Below, one piece after another: positions 1-7,705 of a DNA stretch of 64,000 nucleotides. Within the stretch, counting starts at the first letter, position 1. The number at the start of each line of letters is the position of its first letter. Under the pieces are notes generated by a model, which worked only from the letters and a program-made list of their open reading frames with translations, was not told the DNA's origin and did no database searches. The stretch is from an uncultured Myxococcales bacterium (lineage in GTDB: Bacteria; Myxococcota_A; UBA9042), in contig CAIYWC010000137.1 in NCBI GenBank assembly GCA_903929795.1, positions 34,566-98,565 on the forward strand, in the 5' to 3' direction. The position numbers were made by a program, and so were the translations under genes.

Positions 1-1351
1 TCGGCACCGGCTTGCCGTCGCGCAGCAGCGCCACCATCTGCACCAGGATCACTTCCAGCCGGTCGCCCGTCCAGCGGGGATCGCCGCGCATCAGCCCCAG
101 CGCGTGAATCACGCCCTTCAGCCGCGACACGTAGCCGTGGTGATCCGCGCCCAACACATTGATAAGATGGTTAAATCCGCGCGCCAGCTTGTGGTCGTGA
201 TACGCGATGTCCGCGGCAAAGTACGTCGGCCGGCCGTCGCCGCGCAGGATGACGCGGTCCTTGGTGTCGCGGAACGGCTTGGGCAGCAGCTCGCTGGTGC
301 CGCGAAAAAAAATGGCCTTGCCGGCAGGCGCCGCGTCTTCGTCGTCGGCCGGCTGGCTCGCGTCTTCGTAGGCCCAGTCAGACGCAACCAAGCGTCGCGC
401 CACGTCTTTCACGGCGTCGTCCGAGTGCGGATCCAGCCCGTGCAGCCGCCGTTCGCTGAACCAGCTGTCAAACTGGATGTCCAGCTTGGCGAGATCGTCG
501 CGGATGCGCTCCAGCTGGCGCTGCCACGACCGCACGGTGATGGTCCGGTTGTCGGCGCGACCGGTCACGCTCGCCGGATCGGCCGCCAGCCAAGCCGCGT
601 CGTCGCTCCAGTGCGCATGCGGCGCCGCCACGCCGGCTTGCGCCAGGTCCTCCGCACACGTCGCGATGTAGGCGCCGCGATAGCCATCCTCCGGAAAATC
701 CTTGGGAAAACCGTCAGGGAACGGCACGGGATCGCCGTTCGCCCAGATCCGCAGCGCCGCCGCACGGAGCTCGGGCTCGCGCAGCCAGCACCACACGCTC
801 TCGCCGAGCTTGCCGACCTGATTGCCAACATTGTTGATGTAATATTCAGTTGTTACGTCAAAGCCCGCCGCGCGCAGCACCCGCGCCAAGGTATCGCCCA
901 GCACGGCGCCGCGGCCATGACCCACGTGCATCGGCCCGGTCGGATTGGCGCTGACGAATTCAAGCAGCACGCGCTCTTGAGCGCCGACGTTGCACAGGCC
1001 GAACTGCGCACCCGCCGCCAGGACGTCCGTCACGCTCGCCTGCCACGCTACGTCGGACAGGCGCAGGTTCAGAAAGCCGGGCCCCGCGACCTCCACCGCC
1101 TGCAGCCAGCCGTGCGCGTCGACCTGCCGCACGATCGGCGCAAAGGCGTCGGCCAGCGCGCGCGGATTCTTGCCGGCCGCCTTCGCCAGGGCAAAGCACA
1201 GGTTGGTCGCCATGTCGCCGTGGCTGGCCTGACGCGGCCGCTCCAGCTGGATCGCGTGCGGCGCAAGCGCTTGAGGCAACACGCCGGCCGCAAACGCCGC
1301 GTCGGTTGCGCGAGCGAGAAGATCGCGAATTCGTTCATGCAAGGTCGTCAT
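1..1351 (-). CDS. argS: Arginyl-tRNA synthetase, partial (3' end outside window)
   Basis: Reverse-strand translation from ATG at 1351: MTTLHERIRDLLARATDAAF...; contains ANPTGPMHVGHGRGAVLGDTLARVL, class I aaRS HIGH-type region. The ORF track misses it because it runs off the window. Confidence 0.9.
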   Translation of the reverse strand, partial: MTTLHERIRDLLARATDAAFAAGVLPQALAPHAIQLERPRQASHGDMATNLCFALAKAAGKNPRALADAFAPIVRQVDAHGWLQAVEVAGPGFLNLRLSDVAWQASVTDVLAAGAQFGLCNVGAQERVLLEFVSANPTGPMHVGHGRGAVLGDTLARVLRAAGFDVTTEYYINNVGNQVGKLGESVWCWLREPELRAAALRIWANGDPVPFPDGFPKDFPEDGYRGAYIATCAEDLAQAGVAAPHAHWSDDAAWLAADPASVTGRADNRTITVRSWQRQLERIRDDLAKLDIQFDSWFSERRLHGLDPHSDDAVKDVARRLVASDWAYEDASQPADDEDAAPAGKAIFFRGTSELLPKPFRDTKDRVILRGDGRPTYFAADIAYHDHKLARGFNHLINVLGADHHGYVSRLKGVIHALGLMRGDPRWTGDRLEVILVQMVALLRDGKPVP

Positions 1352-1470
1352 CAAGCGTCACTCCGGTCGCGATGGCTGGTCCGCGCCGTGTCGGCGAGGC
1401 TAGTGATCCTGCCGTTACTGTCAACTAAACGTGCTGACCTATTTCCAACCCCATCCTTCGTCGCGCAGAC

Positions 1471-1580
1471 CTGATGCATCCCGGACTGGGACCGCGAGCG
1501 TGCTCCTCTGGAGGCACGCCGCGGATCGAGAGCGTATCCTCTCGAACTTCGGTTGTCGTGCATGTTTGCGCCTCTCGCCA
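1471..1580 (+). repeat. Dispersed intergenic hairpin repeat, copy A
   Basis: CCCGGACTGGGACCGCGAGCGTGCTCCTCTGGAGGCACGCCGCGGATCGAG..CTCTCGAACTTCGG; matches copies B-E. Confidence 0.85.
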
Positions 1581-1635
1581 CCCGCCGACGCTTTCTGCTA
1601 TCCTGCCGCCGCGCGTGGCGCTGGGGGTGCCGAAA

Positions 1636-2583
1636 ATGGCCAGACGAGTCTTGATTTCAGGCGGCGCGGGGTTCGTGCCGTCGCATTTGTGCGACCGGTT
1701 CATCGCCGACGGTTGGCAGGTCCTCGCCGTCGACAATTTCTGCACCGGTAGACAGAGCAACATTGCACATTTGCTGGGAAATCCGGCGTTCGAGCTGCTG
1801 GAGCAGGACGTGTCCGTGCCGTTCACCGTGGCCGGTCCGGTCGCGGCGGTGCTGCATTTCGCGTCGCCCGCGTCGCCCATCGACTACCTCCGGCTGCCGA
1901 TTGAGACGCTGCAGGTCGGCTCGCTGGGCACGATGAATCTTCTTGAAATCGCTCGGGAAAAACAGGCGCGTTTTCTGATGGCGTCGACCTCGGAAATCTA
2001 TGGCGATCCGCTGGAGCACCCGCAGCGCGAGAGCTACCTCGGCAACGTGTCCAGCATCGGCCCGCGCAGCGTGTACGACGAGGCCAAGCGGTTCTCGGAA
2101 GCCGCCGTCATGGCCTGGCGCAGCGCGCGCGGCGTGGACACAAAAATCATACGGATTTTCAATACCTACGGTCCACGGATGAAGACCGGCGACGGCCGCG
2201 TCGTCAGCAATTTCGTCGTCCAGGCGCTGCGCGGCGAAAAGCTGACCGTGTACGGCGACGGCCTGCAGACGCGCTCGTTTTGCTACGTCAGCGATCTGGT
2301 GGACGGCATCGTGCGGGTGCTGGAGCGCGGCGACCACATGCCGTACAACCTCGGCAATCCGGGCGAGTTCACGATGCTGGAGCTGGCGAACGAAATCTCC
2401 AAGCAAATTGGGCAGGTGGAGATCGAGTACCAGCCGCTGCCCAAAGATGACCCGACGAGGCGCAAGCCGGACATCACGCGCGCCACGACCGACCTGGGCT
2501 GGACGCCGAAAGTGCCGCTGCATGAGGGGCTGGTCGCGATGATCGCCGACCTGCGCGCGCGCCTGGCTGCGGGTGACGCCTAG
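1636..2583 (+). CDS. NAD-dependent epimerase/dehydratase, UDP-glucuronate decarboxylase (UXS)-like
   Basis: MARRVLISGGAGFVPSHLCDRFIADGWQVLAVDNFCTGRQSNIAHLL...; STSEIYGDPLEHPQ, SVYDEAKRFSEA (YxxxK), RIFNTYGPRM. Start set to internal ATG at 1636 instead of 1474. Confidence 0.85.
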   Translation: MARRVLISGGAGFVPSHLCDRFIADGWQVLAVDNFCTGRQSNIAHLLGNPAFELLEQDVSVPFTVAGPVAAVLHFASPASPIDYLRLPIETLQVGSLGTMNLLEIAREKQARFLMASTSEIYGDPLEHPQRESYLGNVSSIGPRSVYDEAKRFSEAAVMAWRSARGVDTKIIRIFNTYGPRMKTGDGRVVSNFVVQALRGEKLTVYGDGLQTRSFCYVSDLVDGIVRVLERGDHMPYNLGNPGEFTMLELANEISKQIGQVEIEYQPLPKDDPTRRKPDITRATTDLGWTPKVPLHEGLVAMIADLRARLAAGDA

Positions 2584-2937
2584 ATGCGGCGAGTTCTGGC
2601 GCTGGCGCTGCTGACCGCCGTCTTGACAGGCTGCAAGGCACCAGAGTGTCCGCCGCTGTCCGGTCCGTGGAAAGGTTTCGAGAAATCAAGCGGTTTCGAC
2701 GTAGAATGCTGCGCCCGCGACAACACGTTCGCCAAGCACGGCCATTACACCGCGTATTTTCACAAGACGCGCCACAAAGCCATGGAAGGCGTCTACGAAG
2801 ACGAGGTCCGCACCGGGCTCTGGCACGCATGGAAGCGCTCCGGCACGTACGATCTCGGCGTGTGCTATGACGGCAAAGGTGCTGAAATGTGGCGCGAAAG
2901 CGACGAGGCCAAAGCCAAAGCGCGGGCCTGCCCCTGA
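2584..2937 (+). CDS. Small lipoprotein with a MORN/YwqK-like C-terminal motif
   Basis: Signal peptide and lipobox LTGC; GVYEDEVRTGLWHAWKRSGTYDLGVCYDGKGAEMW resembles YwqK/MORN-variant repeats. Confidence 0.6.
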   Translation: MRRVLALALLTAVLTGCKAPECPPLSGPWKGFEKSSGFDVECCARDNTFAKHGHYTAYFHKTRHKAMEGVYEDEVRTGLWHAWKRSGTYDLGVCYDGKGAEMWRESDEAKAKARACP

Positions 2938-2939
2938 GC

Positions 2940-4074
2940 TCAGTCGGCCTCGGCCTGGAGCGTCAGCGGGCCGTTCGCCGCCGCCAGCAGGTACGCTTTC
3001 ATGAACGCGTCCAGGTCGCCATCCAGCACGCCGCGCGTGTCGGAAGTCTCGTGTGAGGTCCGCAAATCCTTGACCATTTGGTACGGCTGGAGCACGTAGC
3101 TGCGGATCTGGCTGCCGAAATTGATGCCCAGCTTGCCGGCCTCGATTTCCTCTTTCACCGCACTGCGCCGACGTTTTTCCAGATCGACAAGCCGCGCGTG
3201 CAGCATCTTCATCGCCGACGAGCGGTTCTTGTGCTGGCTGCGATCGGTCTGGCACGCCACGACGACGCCGGTTGGCATGTGCGTGATGCGGATCGCGGAA
3301 TCCGTGCGGTTCACGTGCTGGCCGCCGGCGCCGGATGCGCGGTACGTGTCGATTTTCAAGTCGGCTTCATTGATGTCGATGTTGATCGAGTCGTCTTCTT
3401 CCGGCACCACAAAGACCGAGCAAAAGCTCGTGTGGCGGCGCTTGTTGGCGTCAAACGGGCTGATGCGCACCAAGCGGTGCACGCCGTTTTCAGACTTCAA
3501 CCAGCCAAACGCGTACGCGCCGTCGATGCGCAAAACCGCATTGCGAATGCCGGCTTCCTCGCCGGGCACTTCGTCGACCAGCTCGCACTTCATGCCGTGC
3601 TTTTCCGCCCAGCGCGCGTACATGCGCATGAGCATGGCCGCCCAGTCTGCGCTCTCGGTGCCGCCGGCGCCGGCGCTGATTTGCACAAGCGCGGGCGAAC
3701 GGTCGGTCGGCGCGCTCATCGATCGGGCAAATTCCGCCTCGTCCAGCTGGGTCGTCACCTGGTCGATCTGCGCCAGCAGGTCGGGGATCAGCGACGAATC
3801 ACCTTCTGATTCGGTCAGTTCCAGCATGTCACGGACGTCTTTCACGATGCCCGACGGCACGAGCACGGAATCCACGGTCGCCTGCAGATCGCCGCGCTCC
3901 TTGGACAGCTTTTGCGCACGATCGGCGTCCAGCCAAAAGGCTGGCTCGCCGCTCAGTTTTTCCAGTTCATCGATGCGCGCAGCTTTGGCATCGACGTCAA
4001 AGATGCCTGCGCAGCGAAGCGAGGCGATCCTCAGCAGCGCTGACGCAGGACCGTACATCGGCGAACGTGGCCAT
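2940..4074 (-). CDS. prfB: Peptide chain release factor 2, expressed by +1 programmed frameshift (4074..4000 then 3998..2940)
   Basis: RF2 body with GGQ motif (SGAGGQHVNRTDSAIRITH). ATG at 4074 opens a 25-codon zero frame MATFADVRSCVSAAEDRLASLRRHL ending CTT TGA C; the +1 frame continues DVDAKAARIDELEKLSGEPAFW. Confidence 0.9.
3997..4002 (-). promoter_or_regulatory. RF2 programmed +1 frameshift site (CTT TGA, followed by C)
   Basis: Minus strand reads CGC AGG CAT CTT TGA C GTC; canonical RF2 site with in-frame TGA and an AGG-containing SD-like stretch just upstream. Confidence 0.85.
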
Positions 4075-4179
4075 GACAGGTTTCCGCAATGCCGGCGAAC
4101 ATGCCGGGCGAGGGCGGGAGCTTAGCAGGGAATGCGCCGACCGTCACGGATTCGCGCTGTCACGCCGGTGTCATCGGGT

Positions 4180-4206
4180 TGATAATGATGTTGACAATCA
4201 CTTTCA
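4180..4206 (+). promoter_or_regulatory. Candidate Fur-like operator (two overlapping imperfect 7-1-7 motifs)
   Basis: AT-rich TGATAATGATGTTGACAATCACTTTCA upstream of the gene at 4267; partial match by eye to TGATAATNATTATCA in two overlapping registers. Confidence 0.3.
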
Positions 4207-4266
4207 ATAAGCCGAGACTGACGGTGTTGACGGATGCTGCGACGGCAGCGGCGGGAGGAAAAGCTC

Positions 4267-5133
4267 ATGACGATCAAGGCCCTTCACGGCGCGGCGCTCC
4301 TCGCGCTCCTGCTGGCGACTCCGGCGGCCGCGCTCAACAAGCAGGGCGTCGCGACTGCGGACGAATTCACCGTCACTGAGGACGGCCAACCGCCCGCGTT
4401 CAATGCCAGCGGCTATGTGTTTGCGGGCGCGATGGTCTACAACCCGTCGTACGCGGCGCGGCCGGACAATACGGGCCACGCGCTCGGGCGGACCGGCGCG
4501 CACCTGGATCTCGATTTTTTCGGCAAGCGCGCTGGGATTACGTACGACGTCAACGTGTTCTCGGACCGCGATGGCGCCAACACACTGCGGCCGACGGAGC
4601 ACGACCACATCATCGGCCTGTTGGCGCGCTGGCGGGGCTTCGATGCCGGCGGGCATTGGGAAGCGGATCTGCCGGCGGATCGGCCCGGGCTGGCGCAGTC
4701 GTACGTGGACGTGTTCGCGCGCTGGTCCTGGCGGCTGGAGCCACCGACGGCGCGCGTTGGAGCGCAGGGCTTCGTTGCGCTGGCGGGCCTTGTCGACAAC
4801 CCGACTTACGCGGCGCGACCGGACCTGTCGGGGCTGGCGATGTTGCGGCTGAACGGCCACGCCGAAATCGATCTGCTCAAGCCGTGGCTCGGCGCGGCGG
4901 TGGACCTGAACGTCTTTACCGACCGATTTGCCCACGCTGGGCTGCTGCCGAGCGAGCTGGACACGACCGTCGGCGCGGTTGTGCACGTCCGCGCGTTCGA
5001 CGTCTCGCTCGTGGCTGAAAATGATCGGCCGCTCGACCGTCCAGGGCTCCAGCAGTCCTACTTGATGACGCTGCTGAGCTATCGGTTTGACGCCCAGCGC
5101 TGGATGGTCGGTCGGCGGGGGCATGGCGCGTGA
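4267..5133 (+). CDS. Exported protein of unknown function with an internal ~105-aa duplication
   Basis: Signal peptide MTIKALHGAALLALLLATPAAA; two copies of a unit with NPSYAARPD/NPTYAARPD, DVNVFSDR/DLNVFTDR and DRPGLAQSY/DRPGLQQSY. Confidence 0.7.
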   Translation: MTIKALHGAALLALLLATPAAALNKQGVATADEFTVTEDGQPPAFNASGYVFAGAMVYNPSYAARPDNTGHALGRTGAHLDLDFFGKRAGITYDVNVFSDRDGANTLRPTEHDHIIGLLARWRGFDAGGHWEADLPADRPGLAQSYVDVFARWSWRLEPPTARVGAQGFVALAGLVDNPTYAARPDLSGLAMLRLNGHAEIDLLKPWLGAAVDLNVFTDRFAHAGLLPSELDTTVGAVVHVRAFDVSLVAENDRPLDRPGLQQSYLMTLLSYRFDAQRWMVGRRGHGA

Positions 5134-5232
5134 GGGCTGTGGCCGCGGCACACGCTTGCACGGTCGCCGCCAATCTGTTGCACTACGCCCGCGGCCGCGT
5201 TGCCGTATGCCTTTCTCCTGCCCCAGACACGC

Positions 5233-6075
5233 ATGCCATCGCTCGAAGCTCCTGAAATTCCTCGCGGCAACATCGTGCCGATCGGCGGCGCGGAGGACAA
5301 GCTCGCCGACCGCCTGATCTTGCGCAAGCTGGTGGAGCGCGCTGGCGGGCCGCAGTCGCGCATCGCGATCATCCCAACCGCGTCGGAGCTGCCTGACACC
5401 GGCGAGCGCTACGAGAAAGTCTTCCAGGAGCTCGGTGCCAGCCACGCGCAGGCGCTGCCGTACCTGACGCGCGCGGACGCGGAGCGCAAGGACTGGCTGG
5501 AGGTGCTGAACAGCGCCACTGCCATCTTCATGACCGGCGGCAACCAGCTGCGCCTCTCGACCATCCTCGGCGGCACGGACGTCGCTCAGGCCATCCGCAA
5601 GCGCAACGCGCGCGGCGTCCACGTCGCGGGCACGTCAGCGGGCGCGGCGTTCTGCTCCGAGCACATGATCGCAGGCGGCAAAGGCGGGTCCACGCCGGTC
5701 GCCGGGCAGGTCACGCTCGCGCCCGGTCTCGGGCTCACCAACCGCATCATCGTCGACCAGCACTTCCGCGAACGCGATCGCCTCGGGCGGCTGATGGCGG
5801 CGATCGCCTACAACCCGTTCGTCGTGGGCCTGGGTCTGGACGAGAATACGGCCGCGTTCATCGATGCGGACAACGTCATCGAAGTCGTCGGCAACGGCGC
5901 GATTACCGTGATCGACGTGTCGCAGCTCGGCTGGTCCGGCATGGCGACCGCGCGCACAGGCGCGCCCGTGGGGCTCATCGGCGTGAAGCTGCACGTGTTG
6001 CCGCACGGTGCGCTGTTTTCGCTGGAGACCCGCGAAGCGACGCCGCCGGGCGTGCCGGTCAAGCGTCGCCGATAA
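5233..6075 (+). CDS. cphB: Cyanophycinase (peptidase S51 family)
   Basis: GNIVPIGGAEDK, MTGGNQLRL, VAGTSAGAAFCSEHMI (nucleophile Ser), LGLTNRIIVDQHFRERDRLGRL. Confidence 0.88.
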   Translation: MPSLEAPEIPRGNIVPIGGAEDKLADRLILRKLVERAGGPQSRIAIIPTASELPDTGERYEKVFQELGASHAQALPYLTRADAERKDWLEVLNSATAIFMTGGNQLRLSTILGGTDVAQAIRKRNARGVHVAGTSAGAAFCSEHMIAGGKGGSTPVAGQVTLAPGLGLTNRIIVDQHFRERDRLGRLMAAIAYNPFVVGLGLDENTAAFIDADNVIEVVGNGAITVIDVSQLGWSGMATARTGAPVGLIGVKLHVLPHGALFSLETREATPPGVPVKRRR

Positions 6076-6104
6076 CGGAGTGTGTCCCCGCCGCAAAAAC
6101 TGCA

Positions 6105-6132
6105 CCGCCGCCGAAGTCTCCCTCGGCGGCGG
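6105..6132. terminator. Strong hairpin between convergent cphB and gltA, possible bidirectional terminator
   Basis: CCGCCGCCGA-AGTCTCCC-TCGGCGGCGG, 10-bp perfect stem with 8-nt loop; no clean U-tract. Confidence 0.5.
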
Positions 6133-6183
6133 CACATGCTTGTCATTTGTCTTTGACGTTTATCCAGCTAACTGGATGAACGT

Positions 6184-7464
6184 CTAGCGCTTGCTCAGCT
6201 CGACCACGTCCCGGGCGTTCTTGCCGGTGTAGATCTGCCGCGGCCGGCCGATCTTCGCCTTCCCCGCGTTGTGCTCATTCCAGTGCGCCGTCCAGCCCGG
6301 CAGGCGACCGATGGCGAACAGCACCGTGAACAGGCCGTACGGAAAGCCCAGCGCGCGGTAGATGATGCCGCTGTAGAAGTCGACATTCGGGTACAGCTTG
6401 CGGGCGACGAAGTACTCGTCTTTCAGCGCCGCTTCTTCCAGGCCCTTGGCGATGCCGAGCTGCGGGTCGTTCTTGCCCAGCTTGCCGAGCACGACGTCCG
6501 CCTGGACCTTGATGATCGTGGCGCGCGGGTCGAAATTCTTGTAGACGCGGTGGCCAAAGCCCATCAGCCGAAAGCTGCTGTCCTTGTCCTTGGCCTGCGC
6601 GACCGCCCAGTTGACGTCGCCGCCGTGGGCCACGATGCCGTCCAGCATCTCGATCACCGCTTGGTTGGCGCCGCCGTGCAGCGGACCCCACAGCGCCGTG
6701 ATGCCGGCCGCGATGGACGCGAAATAGTCCGTCTGCGCCGAGCCGACCAACCGTACCGTCGACGTCGAACAATTCTGCTCGTGATCCGCGTGGAGAATCA
6801 GCAGCAGATCCAAAGCCTTGGCAATCTCCGGATCGCCCGCGGCGGCGTTGCCGGTGCCTTCGAACATCATGTGCAGGAAATTCGCCGAGTATGCAAGCTT
6901 CGCGTCCGGCGCGACCGCGGCCAGGCCTTTGCCTTTGCGGTAGATCGCCGCGGCGATTGTCGGAAACTGCGCCAGCAGCAGCAGCTGGCTCTTGTTCAGG
7001 CCCGCTTCCGTCACTTTTTCGTCGGCCAGGTAGGTCGAGGACAGCGAGAGCGTCGCCGCCGACAGGATCGCCATCGGGTGCGCGTCCGCCGGGAAAGCCG
7101 CGATGATGGCGTGGACGTGCGCCGGCAGCGCGCGATGGGCCTTTTCCGCGGCCGTGAACGCCGCCAGCTCCGCCGCGTTGGGCAGCTCGCCCTTGAGCAG
7201 CAGCCAGGACACTTCCAGAAACGACACCTTGCCGGCCAGCTGCTCAATCGGATAGCCGCGGTAGCGCAGGATGCCCAGCTCGCCGTCCAGGAACGTGACC
7301 GCGCTCTCGCACGCGCCGGTGTTGCCGTAGCCCGGATCAAACGTCACGGCGCCCGTCTTGTCGCGAAGTGCCTGAATATCCAGGCCAACTTCCTGCTCGG
7401 TGCCGACGATCACCGGCAACGGAAGGGTCTTGTCGCCAACGCGAATTTCAGCAGTGATCGACAT
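6184..7464 (-). CDS. gltA: Citrate synthase
   Basis: MSITAEIRVGDKTLPLPVIVGTEQEVGLDIQALRDKTGAVTFDPGYGNTGACESAVTFLDG...; LHADHEQNCSTSTVRLVGS, MGFGHRVYKNFDPRA. Start chosen at 7464. Confidence 0.92.
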   Translation of the reverse strand: MSITAEIRVGDKTLPLPVIVGTEQEVGLDIQALRDKTGAVTFDPGYGNTGACESAVTFLDGELGILRYRGYPIEQLAGKVSFLEVSWLLLKGELPNAAELAAFTAAEKAHRALPAHVHAIIAAFPADAHPMAILSAATLSLSSTYLADEKVTEAGLNKSQLLLLAQFPTIAAAIYRKGKGLAAVAPDAKLAYSANFLHMMFEGTGNAAAGDPEIAKALDLLLILHADHEQNCSTSTVRLVGSAQTDYFASIAAGITALWGPLHGGANQAVIEMLDGIVAHGGDVNWAVAQAKDKDSSFRLMGFGHRVYKNFDPRATIIKVQADVVLGKLGKNDPQLGIAKGLEEAALKDEYFVARKLYPNVDFYSGIIYRALGFPYGLFTVLFAIGRLPGWTAHWNEHNAGKAKIGRPRQIYTGKNARDVVELSKR

Positions 7465-7705
7465 GTTTAGCTCCTGCAATGGGCCCGAAGGTCCCCTGGA
7501 AAAAGAATGGGTGGTGAACGTGGCGCCGGCAGCTCCCGGCTTGCTGTCAAGGGCACGCCAAGTGCACTTGAGATGCGGTGCGTCAAAGGGGCGCGCGTCA
7601 CCCTTTTCACGCGGCCGAGACATTACAGGAAGGCCCGGGGCGAAGCAACCGCTTGCGTAACAGGGACGTCACGGAAACCGATCGCCGCGGCCGTCCCAGG
7701 CCTGG

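Noticed and set aside
104-1474. 456-aa plus-strand ORF opposite argS
   Set aside because: Antisense of a recognisable argS; Arg/Ala/His-rich composition typical of spurious ORFs in high-GC DNA.
5101-5200. Possible sixth copy of the dispersed repeat (GGCCGCGGCACACGCTTGCACGG)
   Set aside because: Only short GC-rich similarity; lacks the ordered GACCGCGAGCGTGC...GCACGCCGCGGATC core.
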